Shown piece by piece: positions 22,973 to 35,503 of a stretch of DNA of 64,000 nt. Position 1 is the first letter of the stretch. Each line of letters begins with the position of its first letter. The DNA is from Triglochin maritima. Lineage: Eukaryota > Streptophyta > Magnoliopsida > Alismatales > Juncaginaceae. Where the stretch lies: the NCBI GenBank assembly GCA_963682175.1, contig OY821790.1, forward strand, positions 1,004,501-1,068,500. The letters are read 5' to 3'. The position numbers and the translations under genes are program-made. The notes under the pieces were generated by a model, which worked only from the letters and a program-made list of their open reading frames with translations, had not been told where the DNA came from and did no database searches.

Positions 22973-23669
22973 TTATAATAATATTATTTTGACATTGGGT
23001 CTCAAACAACAATCCAATCTGAAACTAAATTTGGACACAAATCGGACTGGAATGGACCAGTCCAGACCAGACCGATGGATTTAGGTTCGATCTCCAGTCC
23101 ATGGAAATGCTTGATTCTGGATTTCCAGATCGGTCTGGGTAAGGGTGCAAATGGTTACCAACTATCCGGGTATTTGATTCAAAAAATAGTATTCGAAAAT
23201 TTGGATTCAAATTCGGATAGTTGTACTGATTTCGTATTCGAATTCGGGAATGGATTACAGAATTCGAATTCGAATATACTATATATTCGAGTCAAAATAT
23301 CCGGTTTGCACCCCTAGGTCCGGGCAAAATTTGGAATATTCCAGTCCAGGCCGATGACCCGGTTTTTAAAAAAAAAAATCATGGGTGAGAAAACCCATGA
23401 AAAATATTATTTTAGAAAACTTGGAATTTGGATCTAGTTTCACCCATGAAAATTTTTTTATTTTAAAAACTGAGTCGTTAGTCCGAAATATTACGGGTTT
23501 TGCCTGGATCAAACTGGAAACACAGAATCAAGCATTTCCATGGACCGGAGACCGGACCTAAATCCATCAATCCGATCTAGACTAGTCCATTCCGGTCCGG
23601 TTCATGTCCAAATTTAGGTCCGAATTTGATTGTGACGTGAAACCCAATGTCGAAATGATATTAGTATAA
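22973..23669. mobile_element. foldback element with about 155-bp arms
   Basis: The left arm (22973-23131) and right arm (about 23512-23669) are reverse complements at roughly 80-85% by eye. Shared blocks include 'GACATTGGGT', 'AAATTTGGACA', 'GGAATGGAC' and 'TCCATGGAAATGCTTGATTC'. A smaller MITE is nested at 23140-23316. No coding. The superfamily is unclear because I could not identify a secure target duplication. Confidence 0.7.
23140..23316. mobile_element. 177-bp hAT-like MITE nested in the foldback element
   Basis: Ends TAAGGGTGCAAATGG and, reversed, TAGGGGTGCAAACCGG. Flanks GGTCTGGG (23132-23139) and GGTCCGGG (23317-23324) match at 7 of 8. The interior is rich in GAATTCGAAT palindromes. 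Confidence 0.72.
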
Positions 23670-23776
23670 ATAACAATTTAATATAATAACAATAAGAAAA
23701 TATTAGTACAATGTTGACATAAAGTAAAATTAATTATTTTGGAGTGACATCCAAACAAACTCCTTTAATGACATTA

Positions 23777-24063
23777 GTAGGAGTGTAAACGAGCCGAGTC
23801 GAGTAAATTTTCGAACTATAAGTATAATTTTTTTTATAATCTTATATTATTACCAAATACGAAAAATAATTATAAATAAAACAATAAAAAATTCGAGCGA
23901 GCCTCAAATTTTTTCAAGTTCGAACGGTTCGTTTACCGAATCAAGTTTAAAGATTTTTTTTGTTTTTCATTAAGATCCTTCATTTTCTACTTAAATTAGA
24001 GTCGAACGTTTTTCAAGTCGAGTTCGAGTCGAACTATCAAACCGAGCCAAAGTTGACAGCCCA
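23777..24063. mobile_element. possible hAT-like MITE (287 bp)
   Basis: Left end GTAGGAGTGTAAACGAGCC and reversed right end TTGGGCTGTCAACTTTGGCT form a loose inverted repeat, both followed by CGAGTCGAR-type sequence. Flanks TGACATTA and AGACATTT agree at 6 of 8. The 24064-24439 stretch beyond it shows no gene other than the presumed CAP-D2 3' leader. Confidence 0.5.
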
Positions 24064-24439
24064 AGACATTTGGATAAATATTTTACGGTGGTATAAAGTG
24101 AAATTCATTGTTTTGAAATTACATCTTAAGATAAAGATATTACTCTTAAGACTTATCTTAGACGTGAAATGATTGAAGTATCAGAACTACACTTCACTCT
24201 GCAATCTTCTGAACATCAATTAAATACTTTGATGTTATCATTGTTGCACCATCACCTCATTCTGCAATCTTCTGAACACCTTACACTGGCAAGCTACTAA
24301 AAACTATACATCATGGCATAAATTATGAACTTATACAACAAAAGGCATTTCATTCTCAGCTTCTGTGCACATGATTGTCAATCCCATGGAATGAGAAGCA
24401 CGAGCGGAATGTTCGAAGCTTCGCTAGCAACCTGTTGCA

Positions 24440-27400
24440 TTATCTGCACGAATACACCCCAATTCAGAGTGAGCATTACAACTTACAAATAATATGAAAC
24501 AAAATAAGTACAGCCAATAATGAATGGAATGAGGAGGTGACTCGTATTTAGTATCATTCAACTTGCAAGGTTTAACTTTTTGTGCACCTTCAAGTCAAGG
24601 GCAAAGACACAATGCAGTGCTAGTCCATGGTGATGGTTGATAGGATGTTATTCCTCTTACCAGGTTCTTTTTTTTCTTCTATTTGTCAAAATCTGGGACA
24701 TGTTTTCGACAATTTGTAGGCAACTCAACCTTTTCAACTTTCTATGTGATTAAATCGACTCTTTTGCAACGAAATGAGATGATAGAAACAATCAACGTAG
24801 CATTAGATAGTTGTCATTGCTAGAATACACAATAATCCTAGTTGCTAAAAATAATTTTATTGTTTGAGCCAATAACCTAAAACATGTAAAGAAAAAAAAA
24901 ATGGTGGATGTGTATGTAGTTAGAAAATTTGAATATGTTGTACTTCCAACCTTGATGCATTCTACCAAAACATAATCTTCAAATCAGTTGCAAAATAAAA
25001 CCATCTCGTATTTCACAAAGCGTGCAACAAAATTAAAGGTGATTCTACAGTGATACACCTTTTAGTTGATCCTTGCACTTTTCTCATTGTTGATGCTCGC
25101 TTCGACTTGGTTGTATGCTTTACAGTACCTGCGAAAAAAATAAAGACAAGCAGGTATCACGTTTAAAAGTTCAAAGCAATGTGTATGGCAAGGAGGTACT
25201 GTATTTAAAAGTTCCAAGCAATACGCATGACAAGTTTGTCATCTTACCTCTCTTTGAGGTTTGTGGTGATTGAACCTCGGAAGAACCAGCTTCGGAGTCA
25301 GATTCATCAATGACACCAGAAACACTGGCATCTTTGTTTGGTGAAGTGCCTCTTTCAGGATCAATAACCTCACTGGTTATATCTACAAACAGATCAATGT
25401 AATGGAATTACTTAACAAGGGATTGATTTTACAAGATCGATAGATGATGAGATGATGTTTCAAACTGCCAGTTTACCACTTCATATACACGACCACATCG
25501 AGACAGATCCTCAACCTCTTTATATATACAAGGAGAGAGCAAACCTCAACCACCAATGGTCTAGGCAGTATTCAACCCTGTTTGTGTTGTTTGCTTGTGT
25601 TTAACTAGGTGGTTCATTGCGTTTACCGAATTCACCCTATTTGGATTCAAGTCATACCATCATCTAGTGGAGACAATCATGGTTCGACACATAATAGTTA
25701 AAACACAGCTTGAGAAACTTAACATGAACATATCTAGTTATCTACTACATCTAGAAATTCGCTATTTGTAAAGCATGTACTCCGTAATATTACTTTCGAT
25801 CATGAATATTTCAGTTGAACCCATGGAAGAATGGAAAGTCAAAATACAAGCCTATTGAGGGAACTATAATAAAATAATAAATAATTGTTAACCACAAAAA
25901 AAATCAGATAAGTGTAGGAAAATTAAGGTCCACTAGAATTGTAACAATAAAATTCATACCTTCTGGGTTATCTTCCTTGGATGGCATTAAACCTTTAAGA
26001 CTACCAACTCTATCTTGATGTTGTTGGGCAGCTCTAGCAGTCATATCTTGTTCTTTTCTTTCGGTATGAATTTTATTAAGCTTCTCTTCGAAGTCCTCAA
26101 TGCTAGCTAAAAGTTCTGGCTTTGCAAACTTTTTACCCTGATTTGTGAAGTGAATTTTAGAAACAAGATAAGAGATAAAAGAAGGAATATTATAGTGGTT
26201 ATACAACTGAATCTTTTATGACCTTGCTGATCATGCTTCGGAAGTAGTCCATCACAAGTTCCTCAGACAAGACATGTTCATAGAATTTATAAGATTCCAT
26301 AAACTTCTTCATTCCTTTTTCAGTAAGTGCCAACTGAGAAAGGCAATAAGCAATATATTCCCATTGTCGAGTATCTGCAGTATTAATCAACTCTATGAGG
26401 ATAAACATTTCAAAAAAAAAAAATATATATATATATAGTTGAAAACTGGAAGAAAAAAACCCATTATTGTTAAAACATACTATACATGTCAAATTTTGAT
26501 GATAAAGATATGATTATGAAACCAAAATTTCGTGCACTTTAGTAGCTCTTCAAATGGTTCATTTTTATAAACTAGTAGAACATGCACCTACGACTCGTGG
26601 AACATGATGATTCCATGTGAAAGAAACAAAAGACTGACAAGTAGTGTGGAGTTTAATTTTACGATAACAATTCAATTATGACTGAAAAAAATTCAAATAG
26701 CTATGAAGTTCATTAATCTGAATTCTGAAGTGGAATAGCAAAAATGCTACATAGAAAATCATAGATAACAACGAAAATAAATCGAAATTGGATTAAGAGA
26801 AATTTTCAACAATATAGGTGGCTATATCCGTCCCTTGTCCAAATAAATGTGTACAATTCATGGTCAAAAAAAACAAAAGCAAGAAAAGGAGCATATCACA
26901 TAGTAGTAGGATATACTAAATAGCACCGGTACCATTAACTCCAGCAAACCGGTTGCATAGCTTCTCAACAAGGGCATCCATTTGCTTGTCCTGTCAAAGT
27001 GCAGATATAAGTCGAAGGCTTTTGGTTTTACAATCAACAAGAGACTCTTTACCTTCTTTATAGAACCTATTAGAAATTGCATGATGCTGCAAAATGTCTC
27101 TTCATCCAATTTTTGATTTGACAACCTTCCAAGAATGTCAGGAAGCAAGTTATAGATTGGATTGTTTCCTGACAGTGAAACACATGAACAATATTTTAGA
27201 TGGGGAATGGAGATAGTTCATCACTTCATCAGAAGCCCTTGCAGTTCAAAATCCAGAATGATAAACTAGAGAATACCCTTCTTTGACAGCTCATGGAAGA
27301 AAAGTTTCGCAAGACTTGAAATTCTTTCATCGTCATCTTGTATTCGAATAGCCATTTCATTTATGTGACCTTTTACCTGATCGTACATAAGAACACGACA

Positions 27401-30400
27401 TACTGTTAGATCTTCCATTAGCATGCCAAAAACTTAAAAAAACCCAGAATTTAGAGCCTCTGGAAGTCTTCTGCACCTTCATCATGTCGTTCAATATCAG
27501 ATGAGAAAGCACTAGAACTGCGTTTTTCCTAACAGAAGTGGCAGGATCTCGTAGCCGAGCATACATGTTCTCAGTCCAGGGCTCAAGCAAATTGGGAAAA
27601 CGAACTGCAAGGTCCCCAAGAGCTATAGTGCAGTTGGACCTGACGGTTTCGCATGGTGCATTTTCGACCACAGTGAACAAAAGCTGAAGGTTTGACTCAC
27701 TGAAAAGGAGAAAAACATAATTTTTTCTTTTGGTCCAATTGACCAAATAGCTGATATATGCTACCAAGTCAGAAACAGAAGCATAAGATCAATCTTTTAC
27801 CAGTAATCAGCATCAATGATCATCAATCTGCATAAAGCAAGCATTGCAGATGTCTGTAGTTCTGGGTACTACAAAAAGAACTAAGGTTTGAGTTCGCCAC
27901 GAGAATATCTAGTATCCATGAACCCTAAAAACTGAAGTAAACAATGGACGACATAAATAATAAAAGATAATGATACCGGACATAGACAAACCTTCTTTAT
28001 TAGATTATAATTTCTGCAGAGCTTTGAGATAAAAGGGGCACAATTTCCAATCAAGTTCTTTTCCATGAAATGGCAGGATAGAATTTCTTTTTCAGCTCTT
28101 TCAGCAAGTTCATCAATTATTGCATCTCCAGAGGCAGAAACACCCAATTCCGCATTTATTCCGCTTTCCTGATCTCTCCATAAAGAAGCAAATAAGATTA
28201 AATTTTCAGAAGTACGAAATATCAGAAAAATGTCACTCCAATAGACAAATTGAACCTTCGAATCCACACCTTATTTCCCACACCGGCAGTTGCTGCATTG
28301 TCACCATCAGCATCAAGAGACTCAGAATTGGCCTTTTCCTTTATTGACTTCTGTTTTAGTACCTTTCGAACACACGATTCAATATAAACCAAGTGACTAA
28401 GAGCCACATGACTCAGAATAAACAAAAATCTGCTGAGCTTTGAAACGGAAAACGCGGACCCAAAGTCAGCACACCCAATTTCACTATCAGAGCTGCTCTC
28501 AGTTCTTCCATCACAGTTGAATGCAGAAGCCAACAAATTTTTCACAAGCCCAGCAACAAATATTTCTGGTGTGGGATGGATAGAGTATACAGCATCAATA
28601 GCTTTATCAGCAGCAGCATACCAAATATTATCAGGAAGCCAAAACCCAGTAATTATGCTTTGAAGTAAACCAAAAACCTTCCTACCGCTAATAGATCTCA
28701 ATTTTTCCTTATCTTCTGCAGACAATCTTTCTAGAGCAACACATGCTGTTCTTGCAAGCAAAGGTTCCTCCTTTGCCCGGCGCCCAAAACCAATGTCAAT
28801 TATTTCCTGTAAATGATGACTGAGAATTCCTGCAGATGACTTTGCTGCCATACATAGAATTGATAAAGCTCCTCGACTTTGGGATGTTGTCACACCATTG
28901 ACATTGAAGCTGAAAATATCCCATAAGGCTGATATCTAGAAAAACATATAACTAAATTAGAGACGGCAAAAAGACATTAATGCAAGGAAGTAAATGAACT
29001 CCATGTTGTTTAAGAATTAAGACTTACGAGATGACTACAGTTTTAACCCAACCAGCTAAGACCGTTGATTACAAATTGTTTCTCATATTCGTAACATGAG
29101 ATACATGTTCTGAAATACTTTTACAAGCTTTGCAATGCAATGTTTACATTTTGTAACCAGTTGATGTCAAAATGTGCGACAACAAATCCCTGATACTTAC
29201 TGTATTCCTACAAACTTCTCATTAATGCATCAAAAGGGAGTTTGGCAGATGTTACGTCCAAATTTCATTTTTTTGCCTAAAACGAACCAGTAAAGCTACT
29301 ATAATAAAAAGTATATTGCATCTTGTTTTGTTGTAAAAAAGAATAAGTATGGTTTTTTAAATAACAGAATTCTCCATAGAGCATAGCGTGATTAGTAACT
29401 AATAAAAATGAATAGTCAGGAGGCAAATAAATACAAGTGATTTCAGTTTTTTTCCTTAAAAGAAAAACATACTGTGCCTGTGGATATTTCCCCTTTAGAC
29501 ATCAGAGAAGAAACAAGGAACTCTAAGGCTGCAATATCGCCAATATTAGCATCTAGTGCAAGGTTGAGAAAGTTTGCAGCAGTTTCTGTTGGATTCTTTC
29601 TTATGTATATCATGACAAATGCGTTTTCAACAGCTTCAGATATAGACTTATCCTGAGAAAATACCTAAAAATCCATAAAAATGGAAATTAGCTTCACAGT
29701 TCATGCTAAAATCATAGGGATAAGAACAAGGTTCAAAGGGAGTATTCCTCCGCAGTATGGAACAAAAAATATTGTGGGAAACTGTATCAGACTTTACCAA
29801 GGGAAACATTTTGCGCAGGCATTCCTCTGATCCATCAATGTGGAACTGTTTGCACCTCATTAGTAATATAATAGCATGTTCGACGTCACTCGATGAAGAT
29901 GATGCCAAAAGCTGGACTAAAGTTGGCATTGTAGAAGTTATGCACCTCGAAAACCTCAAACCAGCCTCAAGAGATGCAACTAATACCCGAGCTTGTTCAA
30001 GATTTGCAGCTTCTGCCGTTGCATGCTTCTCTCTTTCCTCTTCATCACAAGGCAAGCAACTATCGCTGACACTCTCCTGAATGTTTCCATCAGGTTCCTG
30101 AAAGAGAACGTCACTGGTGGTTACACTCTTGGGACTGCTAGACTCTATTTCATTGAGTTCTTCTTTGTACTTGTCTAGGGTTGACTCGAAAACAACAATC
30201 CGAAGCTGTGGCCCAAATGGATTATGCTGCAACATAGCAATGAGCAAATTCATCGCAGATTTTCTCACCAAGGAACTTTTGTCTTCCAATCGACCTGCGG
30301 CTATAGCTGCCACTTCATTCCAATGAGCCATGGAGATCCCATGTTCCTGACACAGTTCTGCCCAGACTTGAAGCACTCTACTCCTTGTATAGGCCGAAAC

Positions 30401-32740
30401 ATCTCTGCATCGTTCCATCAATATCTCCAACATGGCCTGCTTACCTCTTAAACGTAGAGACTTGGAACTCATGTCTCCCTCAACATCTGCAAATGCCTTT
30501 ACAACCAATTTCCCCAGTACACCAACAAGAGCATTTCTCATCTTATAGGATTCGCCTCCAAGATGTGGTATTAGAAGTCCAATATTAGTGACCATCAGCT
30601 TTGGGGAACGGTCAGCAAGCTCAACCAGGAATCTGCCAATATTCTCAGCTCCAGCAGCATCCCTTACATAGTCGTTTGGATTAGTCCTCGCTATCTCTGT
30701 AATAAGAGCCAAGGCCAGAGTTCCATCACCATATTTCTTTTCAGCTGCAGATACAACATCAGCCAAGTGCTGAACTGAAAAATCAAACTTGTACAGCAAG
30801 CGTAGGATTGAAGCGCACGACTGCTCAGCTCTGTGAAATTTCGTAGACACTGTGCCTATAATCTGGCTGAGGCTATCCCTTGTGTCGACGTCTCTGAGTA
30901 AGGCTTGGTTCTCGAACAATGAGAAAACACATCTACAAGTACACCGTTAAATCTTAACGACGAGAGAGAAAACAAAGCAATTAAACATGCACGTACCTTG
31001 TTATGAATGAAAGATAGTTTTCATCGGGTTCGGATGATCCAAACAGCATTGAAGGGTTAATCTCAAGGGAGTTTGCAATCAAACCAATAATTTTCCCCCT
31101 CTGAGGTTCCCAATTCCATCCTTTACCAGCAGGTTTTTTACGGGTTGATGCTGCTCCCTTTATAGGCCATGTACAAACCATTTAGGTTGATAATTTTCAA
31201 ACAATAATACAAGTACATCTGTACATGAAATGCTACAGAAAATTTGGAGTCCAAAACAATTCCAGAACACTACATATCATAGCAGAATTTTCCAAAACAG
31301 GGCAGCCCTACAGAAAAAAACTATTTCTTACTAGTAGGTGGCCCTAAATGCAACTTGATAAAATGAACTTATTTTCCACTGCTTTGCCAAACCTTGAAGC
31401 CCAAATTGCTAATTAACAATCCCATAAACAAGTAAAGAATTGACCTTGTGACTACATTTGCACCACCTAAATTCCACTATAAGTCTAGAACATGAAAAGT
31501 AGGCTCCCAATGAAACCCCTTTGATCTTAGCAAACGGGTATTTGTTCAAATACCACCCAATCAACACTCCTAAACAAGTAAAAGGCTACCAAAACTTCAC
31601 TCCTAAACAACCAGAAACACCAAAACAGAACCATATACCACCAATTAAAGTCGACTAGTTGGTCCATTGTTCCAAACTCAGTAGTCAACAATTAGTCGGG
31701 CTAATTGGACCACCTAGTTTGATAAGTAGGGCTAGTTGGACAGTGACTAGTCAGCTAACTTTCAAACCATTGCATGGTTACTACATTGCCAAAAAAACAA
31801 CCAAACTGCACACCTAATCAGCACCCCTACACAACCCGAAAAATACACAGAACCAAACAACTGAATTCCACTAAAAGAGCCAATCTCACTCACTCTCACC
31901 TTAGCAGCACCCACATAACCGCAATCTACCGAATCAATGCCTATACAACCTATTTAGCATTTCTACACAACAACAAAAATATACAACCAAATTCCACTAA
32001 AACAACCAATCTCACTCACCTTAACTTTAAGTCATCAGTTGGTTGCCTCATAGCCCTAATTAGCTAAACACCACTACTAAACGCCCAAACAACCGAAATT
32101 CCACCAAATCATCCATCAAAACAAAACTTTCTCATTCTCACACTCAACTTAGCGCCCGCAATCCGCCCCCGTCCTTCTTGTGGGTTGGTTTCTGGTTGTG
32201 GTTAAATTGTAACTACCACCTAATTAGCATTCGTAACACAACCGAATTCCACCAAACAAGCACACCAAATCAAACAACCGAAATCCCAACAAATCATCCA
32301 TCAAAACAAAACTTTGTCACAATCACCTTAACACCTGCATCCGCTCCTCCGCCGTCCTTCTCCTGCTCGATAACAATCACGAGCAGAAAAAAAGTGTAAA
32401 CCCTAAGCGCATTTCGGTACGATTCGACCCTCCCAACCACGTTCTCCTCCTCCTCCTCCCCGGAAACCCTAGAGATGGAATCGAGGCTGGGGAGCAGCAC
32501 GGCGAGGTTCCCCCGGAGGGCGTCGACGAGGGAAGCTTTGGATGTGGGGGGGAGGCGGGGGAAGTGGAGGACGAAGGCGTGGACGCGGTCGAAGACGGTC
32601 TGGTCCGAAACGCAGGCGAGGTCGCCGTCGGCGAGGTCGAAGACGAGGGTCCGGAGGGCGTCGGTGGGGTCGGGAGGGAGGTTGTTATTAGGGTTTTCGA
32701 GGGTGGTGAGGGTTGTCGGGAAGACGAACGGTCGACCCAT
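24440..32740 (-). CDS. CAPD2: Condensin complex subunit 1 (CAP-D2)
   Basis: HEAT-repeat subunit of condensin I, which with SMC2/SMC4, CAP-H and CAP-G compacts and resolves mitotic chromosomes. Sixteen exons join in one frame: 32740-32327, 31157-30997, 30932-29798, 29664-29473, 28935-28270, 28168-27992, 27868-27801, 27699-27477, 27376-27277, 27168-27053, 26990-26933, 26374-26223, 26137-25960, 25382-25248, 25128-25059, 24443-24440. The product is 1282 residues. Landmarks are the N-terminal MGRPFVFP, WNWEPQRGKIIGLIANSLE near 160, DMSSKSLRLRGKQAMLEIL and RDVSAYTRSRVLQVWAELC in the N-terminal HEAT region, and the conserved Cnd1 domain at about 938-1104 (NLLEPWTENMYARLRDP, SVRKNAVLVLSHLILND). The tail is acidic then basic (DESDSEAGSS, KSKRAST) and seems shorter than in other plants. 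The stop codon is split across the last intron (AG|ATAA); without that splice the frame would end about 15 codons later. The first exon faces the PPR gene. Confidence 0.95.
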
Positions 32741-32762
32741 TTTGGATTTGGAGGTTTTGGAG

Positions 32763-32793
<31 letters not shown>

Positions 32794-32951
32794 AGAGAGA
32801 GAGAGAGTTTGAAATGGGAAGAGAGAGAGAGAGAGGGAAATGTTGAGAGTTTGAAATATCAACTTTCACATGCACGACCTCACTTTGAATTCTACTTCTA
32901 ATTTTTAGATTTATTTATGTAAACTCAATCTCAGCCACCGACCGACCGGTG
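32741..32951. promoter_or_regulatory. head-to-head promoter region of CAP-D2 and the PPR gene
   Basis: Only 211 bp separate the start codon of CAP-D2 (minus) from that of the PPR gene (plus), so both leaders and both core promoters must overlap here or lie inside the neighbour. A GA/CT microsatellite fills 32763-32840. On the minus strand this is a CT-rich leader (Y-patch type) for CAP-D2. No clear TATA box is visible for either gene. Confidence 0.6.
32763..32840. repeat. (GA)n microsatellite
   Basis: Interrupted GA/GGA repeat of about 78 bp in the shared promoter, immediately upstream of the CAP-D2 start codon. Confidence 0.9.
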
Positions 32952-34616
32952 ATGTCAACCGCCATCCTCCGCCGCCTCCGCGACCTCTCCCACTCCGACC
33001 CACACGAAACCCTAACCCTCTTTTTCCGCCTCTTCACCCTTCCCCATCCTCCCTCCCTCCCCTTCCCCACCGCCTTCTCCTGCGCCGCCCGGACCCAAAA
33101 CCTCCCCGCCGGCCTCCTAACCCACCAACTCCACCTCAAACACGTCTCCCCAATACTAACCTCATCTTCCGCCAACGCCGCCGCCGACATGTACTTCAAA
33201 GCCGGCCTCATTTCTGACGCTCACAAGGTGTTCGACGAAATGCCTGTCAAAAATGCCGCGTCTTGGACCGTGTATTTGTCTGGGATTCTCCGGGAGGAAG
33301 GCTTGGAAAGGGCGTTGGAGATTTTCGGAGAAATGCCCGAGAGGAATGTGGTGTCGTGGACGGTGGTGGTTAGTGGGTGCGTGGAGGGCGGGAGGACGAG
33401 AGAGGCGTTTAAGTTGTTGGCGGAGATGGGGAGGGCGGTTAGGGTGGAATTTAATTGGGTTGGTGTTTGCTCGGTTTTGTCGGCTTGCGCTAGGGTCGGA
33501 GACTTGGCGGTTGTTAGGTGGGTACATGTTTTCGTCGTTAAAGTGGGGATGTTGGAGGGTGGGGATGGGGTTTTGATGGTCAGAAGTGCTTTGGTCGATG
33601 CTTACACAAAGTGTGGGAGGATTGACGTTTCCAGGAGGTTGTTTGGAAGTTATAAGGTTAGAAATGTTGTGACTTGGAATGCAATGTTGAGCGGGTTGGC
33701 GTTGCATGGGTTGGGTCGTGAGGCGGTGAAGTTTTTTAATCGGATGGTGGTGGAAGGTGTGTGGCCGGATGATATATCTTTTGTGGGCATTCTTAGCGCT
33801 TGTGCTCGTTCTGGCCTTGTCGAAGAAGGGTTGGAATTCTTCCACGAGAAGATGCCGGTTTTTGGTGTGACACCCAAAATGGAGCACTATGCGTGTTTGG
33901 TGGATGTTTTGGGTCGAGCTGGTCATTTGGAAGAGGCAGAGGCGGTTATAAGACAGATGCCGTTCCGCCCGAACGAGGTGGTTTTGGGATCTTTGTTGGC
34001 GTCTTGTGCTATCCATGGGAAGTCGAGGATTGGAAGACGGATTGTGAAGGAGCTGGTGGAAATGGACCCTCTGAACACCGAATACCATGTGCTTATGTCT
34101 AATCTGTACGCTTCAGCTGGGAAAAATCACGAAGCCAATGATGTCAGGGAGGGTCTCAAGAAAAGGGGTATTTGAAAAATTCCGGGAATGAGTTACATTA
34201 CTATCGATGGCTGCATTCACCGGTTCACTTCAGGGGACAAAAGACATTGTTTGACTGACCAGCTGTATGCTAAGTTGGATGAGATGACCTGTAGGCTAAG
34301 ACTTGCTGGCTATGTGCCAGAATCTGCCTCACAAGTGTCACGACTTATGGACAGTTATTTGGGCGACGACGATGGGCAGGAGGAGCGCGAACAAGTTCTG
34401 TTTTCCCACAGTGAAAGGCTTGCCATTGCCCTCGGGCTTATTTGTACAAAGCCTGGAACTCCACTCCAGATTTTCAAAAATTTGAGGATTTGTTGGGATT
34501 GTCACTCTGCCGCCAAGTTAATCTCAATAGTATATGAAAGGGAGATCACCATTAGAGATCGAAACAGGTTTCATTGCTTCAAGATGGGCAGTTGCTCTTG
34601 TTCTGACTATTGGTAG
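32952..34616 (+). CDS. PPR-E/DYW organelle RNA-editing factor with one in-frame stop (possible pseudogene)
   Basis: Intronless PLS-type pentatricopeptide protein, similar in layout and wording to Arabidopsis At5g15340, which is annotated as mitochondrial. Start ATG at 32952; an upstream in-frame GTG was not used. Residues 1-75 are short and leader-like (AILRRLRDL). PPR motifs run about 77-335 (DAHKVFDEMP, NVVSWTVVVSG, NVVTWNAMLSGLALHG, HYACLVDVLGRAGHLEEAE). The E region starts near 340 (PNEVVLGSLLASCAIHG). Codon 408, in LKKRGI-stop-KIPGM, is TGA (34173-34175) where relatives usually have arginine, so CGA to TGA is the simplest cause. The same frame then stays open for 146 codons with a complete DYW deaminase: HSE (zinc and catalytic glutamate), CWDC, and GSCSCSDYW at the end. 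Translation would give a 407-residue PPR-E protein without DYW unless the stop is read through. The frame is otherwise clean, which suggests a recent loss, a sequence error, or a retained PPR-E function. Confidence 0.88.
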
Positions 34617-35024
34617 GCAAAAGTTTCCTTGATGCTGCCAAATCTAACACAGCGAAAAAATGAACTCTGATACTGCAATTCAGGTGAGAAAACCATTTGA
34701 AAGGAGTTGCCATTTCATCAAGAAACATAAACGAAATCAAAAATTCGAGTTACATTCCAAATTGATCAAAGGAAGCCTCGAGGTATAGTCTTCTCTTGAA
34801 CACCTTTCATTTTTTTCTCCACCTTTAAGTCTCATAAATGTTTTGTAATGGGTTTATTCTCTATGAACTTGGTTTCCATCTAATTTTTTTGTTTATTCTA
34901 GATATAGGATGAAGGAAGCATTGAGGTTACTATTGTACCTCAAAATTGTTTATACCAGGGATGCCATGATTGTCATTCTATGGTAAGCTAATCTCAAGAG
35001 TATATAAAAAGATTTTTTTATAGG
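34617..35024. other. presumed 3' region of the PPR gene
   Basis: No coding seen. A possible donor (CAG|GTGAGA, 34680-34688) after the stop codon suggests introns in the 3' untranslated region, as is common for plant PPR genes, but this cannot be confirmed here. Confidence 0.3.
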
Positions 35025-35503
35025 ACTGATACAAGACCCGCGATGTTGAATGGAGTGGAATGTTAGTCTAAGAAAAGACAACATGTGCAAAAGATAGGCG
35101 TGGCTAAATGAGGATGTTGCGGTGGATGTATGGACATACGCAGATGGATCGGATTATAAATGAGAAAATCCGCGAGAGAGTTGGAGTTACCCCAATAGAG
35201 GAGAAACTTATACAACATAGACTGGGATAGTTTGGACATGTACAAAGACGACCTATGAAGGCACCGGTTAGAATGGGAGTGTTGAGCTGTGATGAAGACA
35301 TAAAAAGATAGATGGGCATATCAAAATTAATTTGGGAAGAAACGGTTAAAAGATATCTAAAGATTGGAATATTCCTAGGGATTTGACATTGGACATAAGT
35401 GCATGGAAGAAGATTATTTACGTGCCCGAACCGTTATTCTTTTGAGTTCATTTCTAGCTTAAGTCAACTAGTTTGGGATTAAAGGTTTTGTTGTTGTTGT
35501 TGA
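35025..35503 (+). mobile_element. 3' end of an L1-type LINE
   Basis: Broken frames read MLRWMYGHTQMDRI, NEKIRERVGVTPIEEKL and QHRLG.FGHVQRRPM, the reverse-transcriptase tail typical of plant L1 LINEs. The usual 3' leader (TTCATTTCTAGCTTAAGTCA) follows and ends in a (TTG)n tail at about 35487-35503. It is strongly 5'-truncated with several stops. Confidence 0.82.

Noticed and set aside
32377..32862. Serine/proline-rich and arginine/glutamate-rich frames over the CAP-D2 first exon
   Set aside because: They come from the CT/GA repeat and alternative frames of the true exon, whose splice phase and homology are clear.
33162..34088. 308-codon open frame antisense to the PPR gene
   Set aside because: It is a shadow of the GC-skewed PPR coding strand with His/Pro/Asn-rich low-complexity product and no homology.
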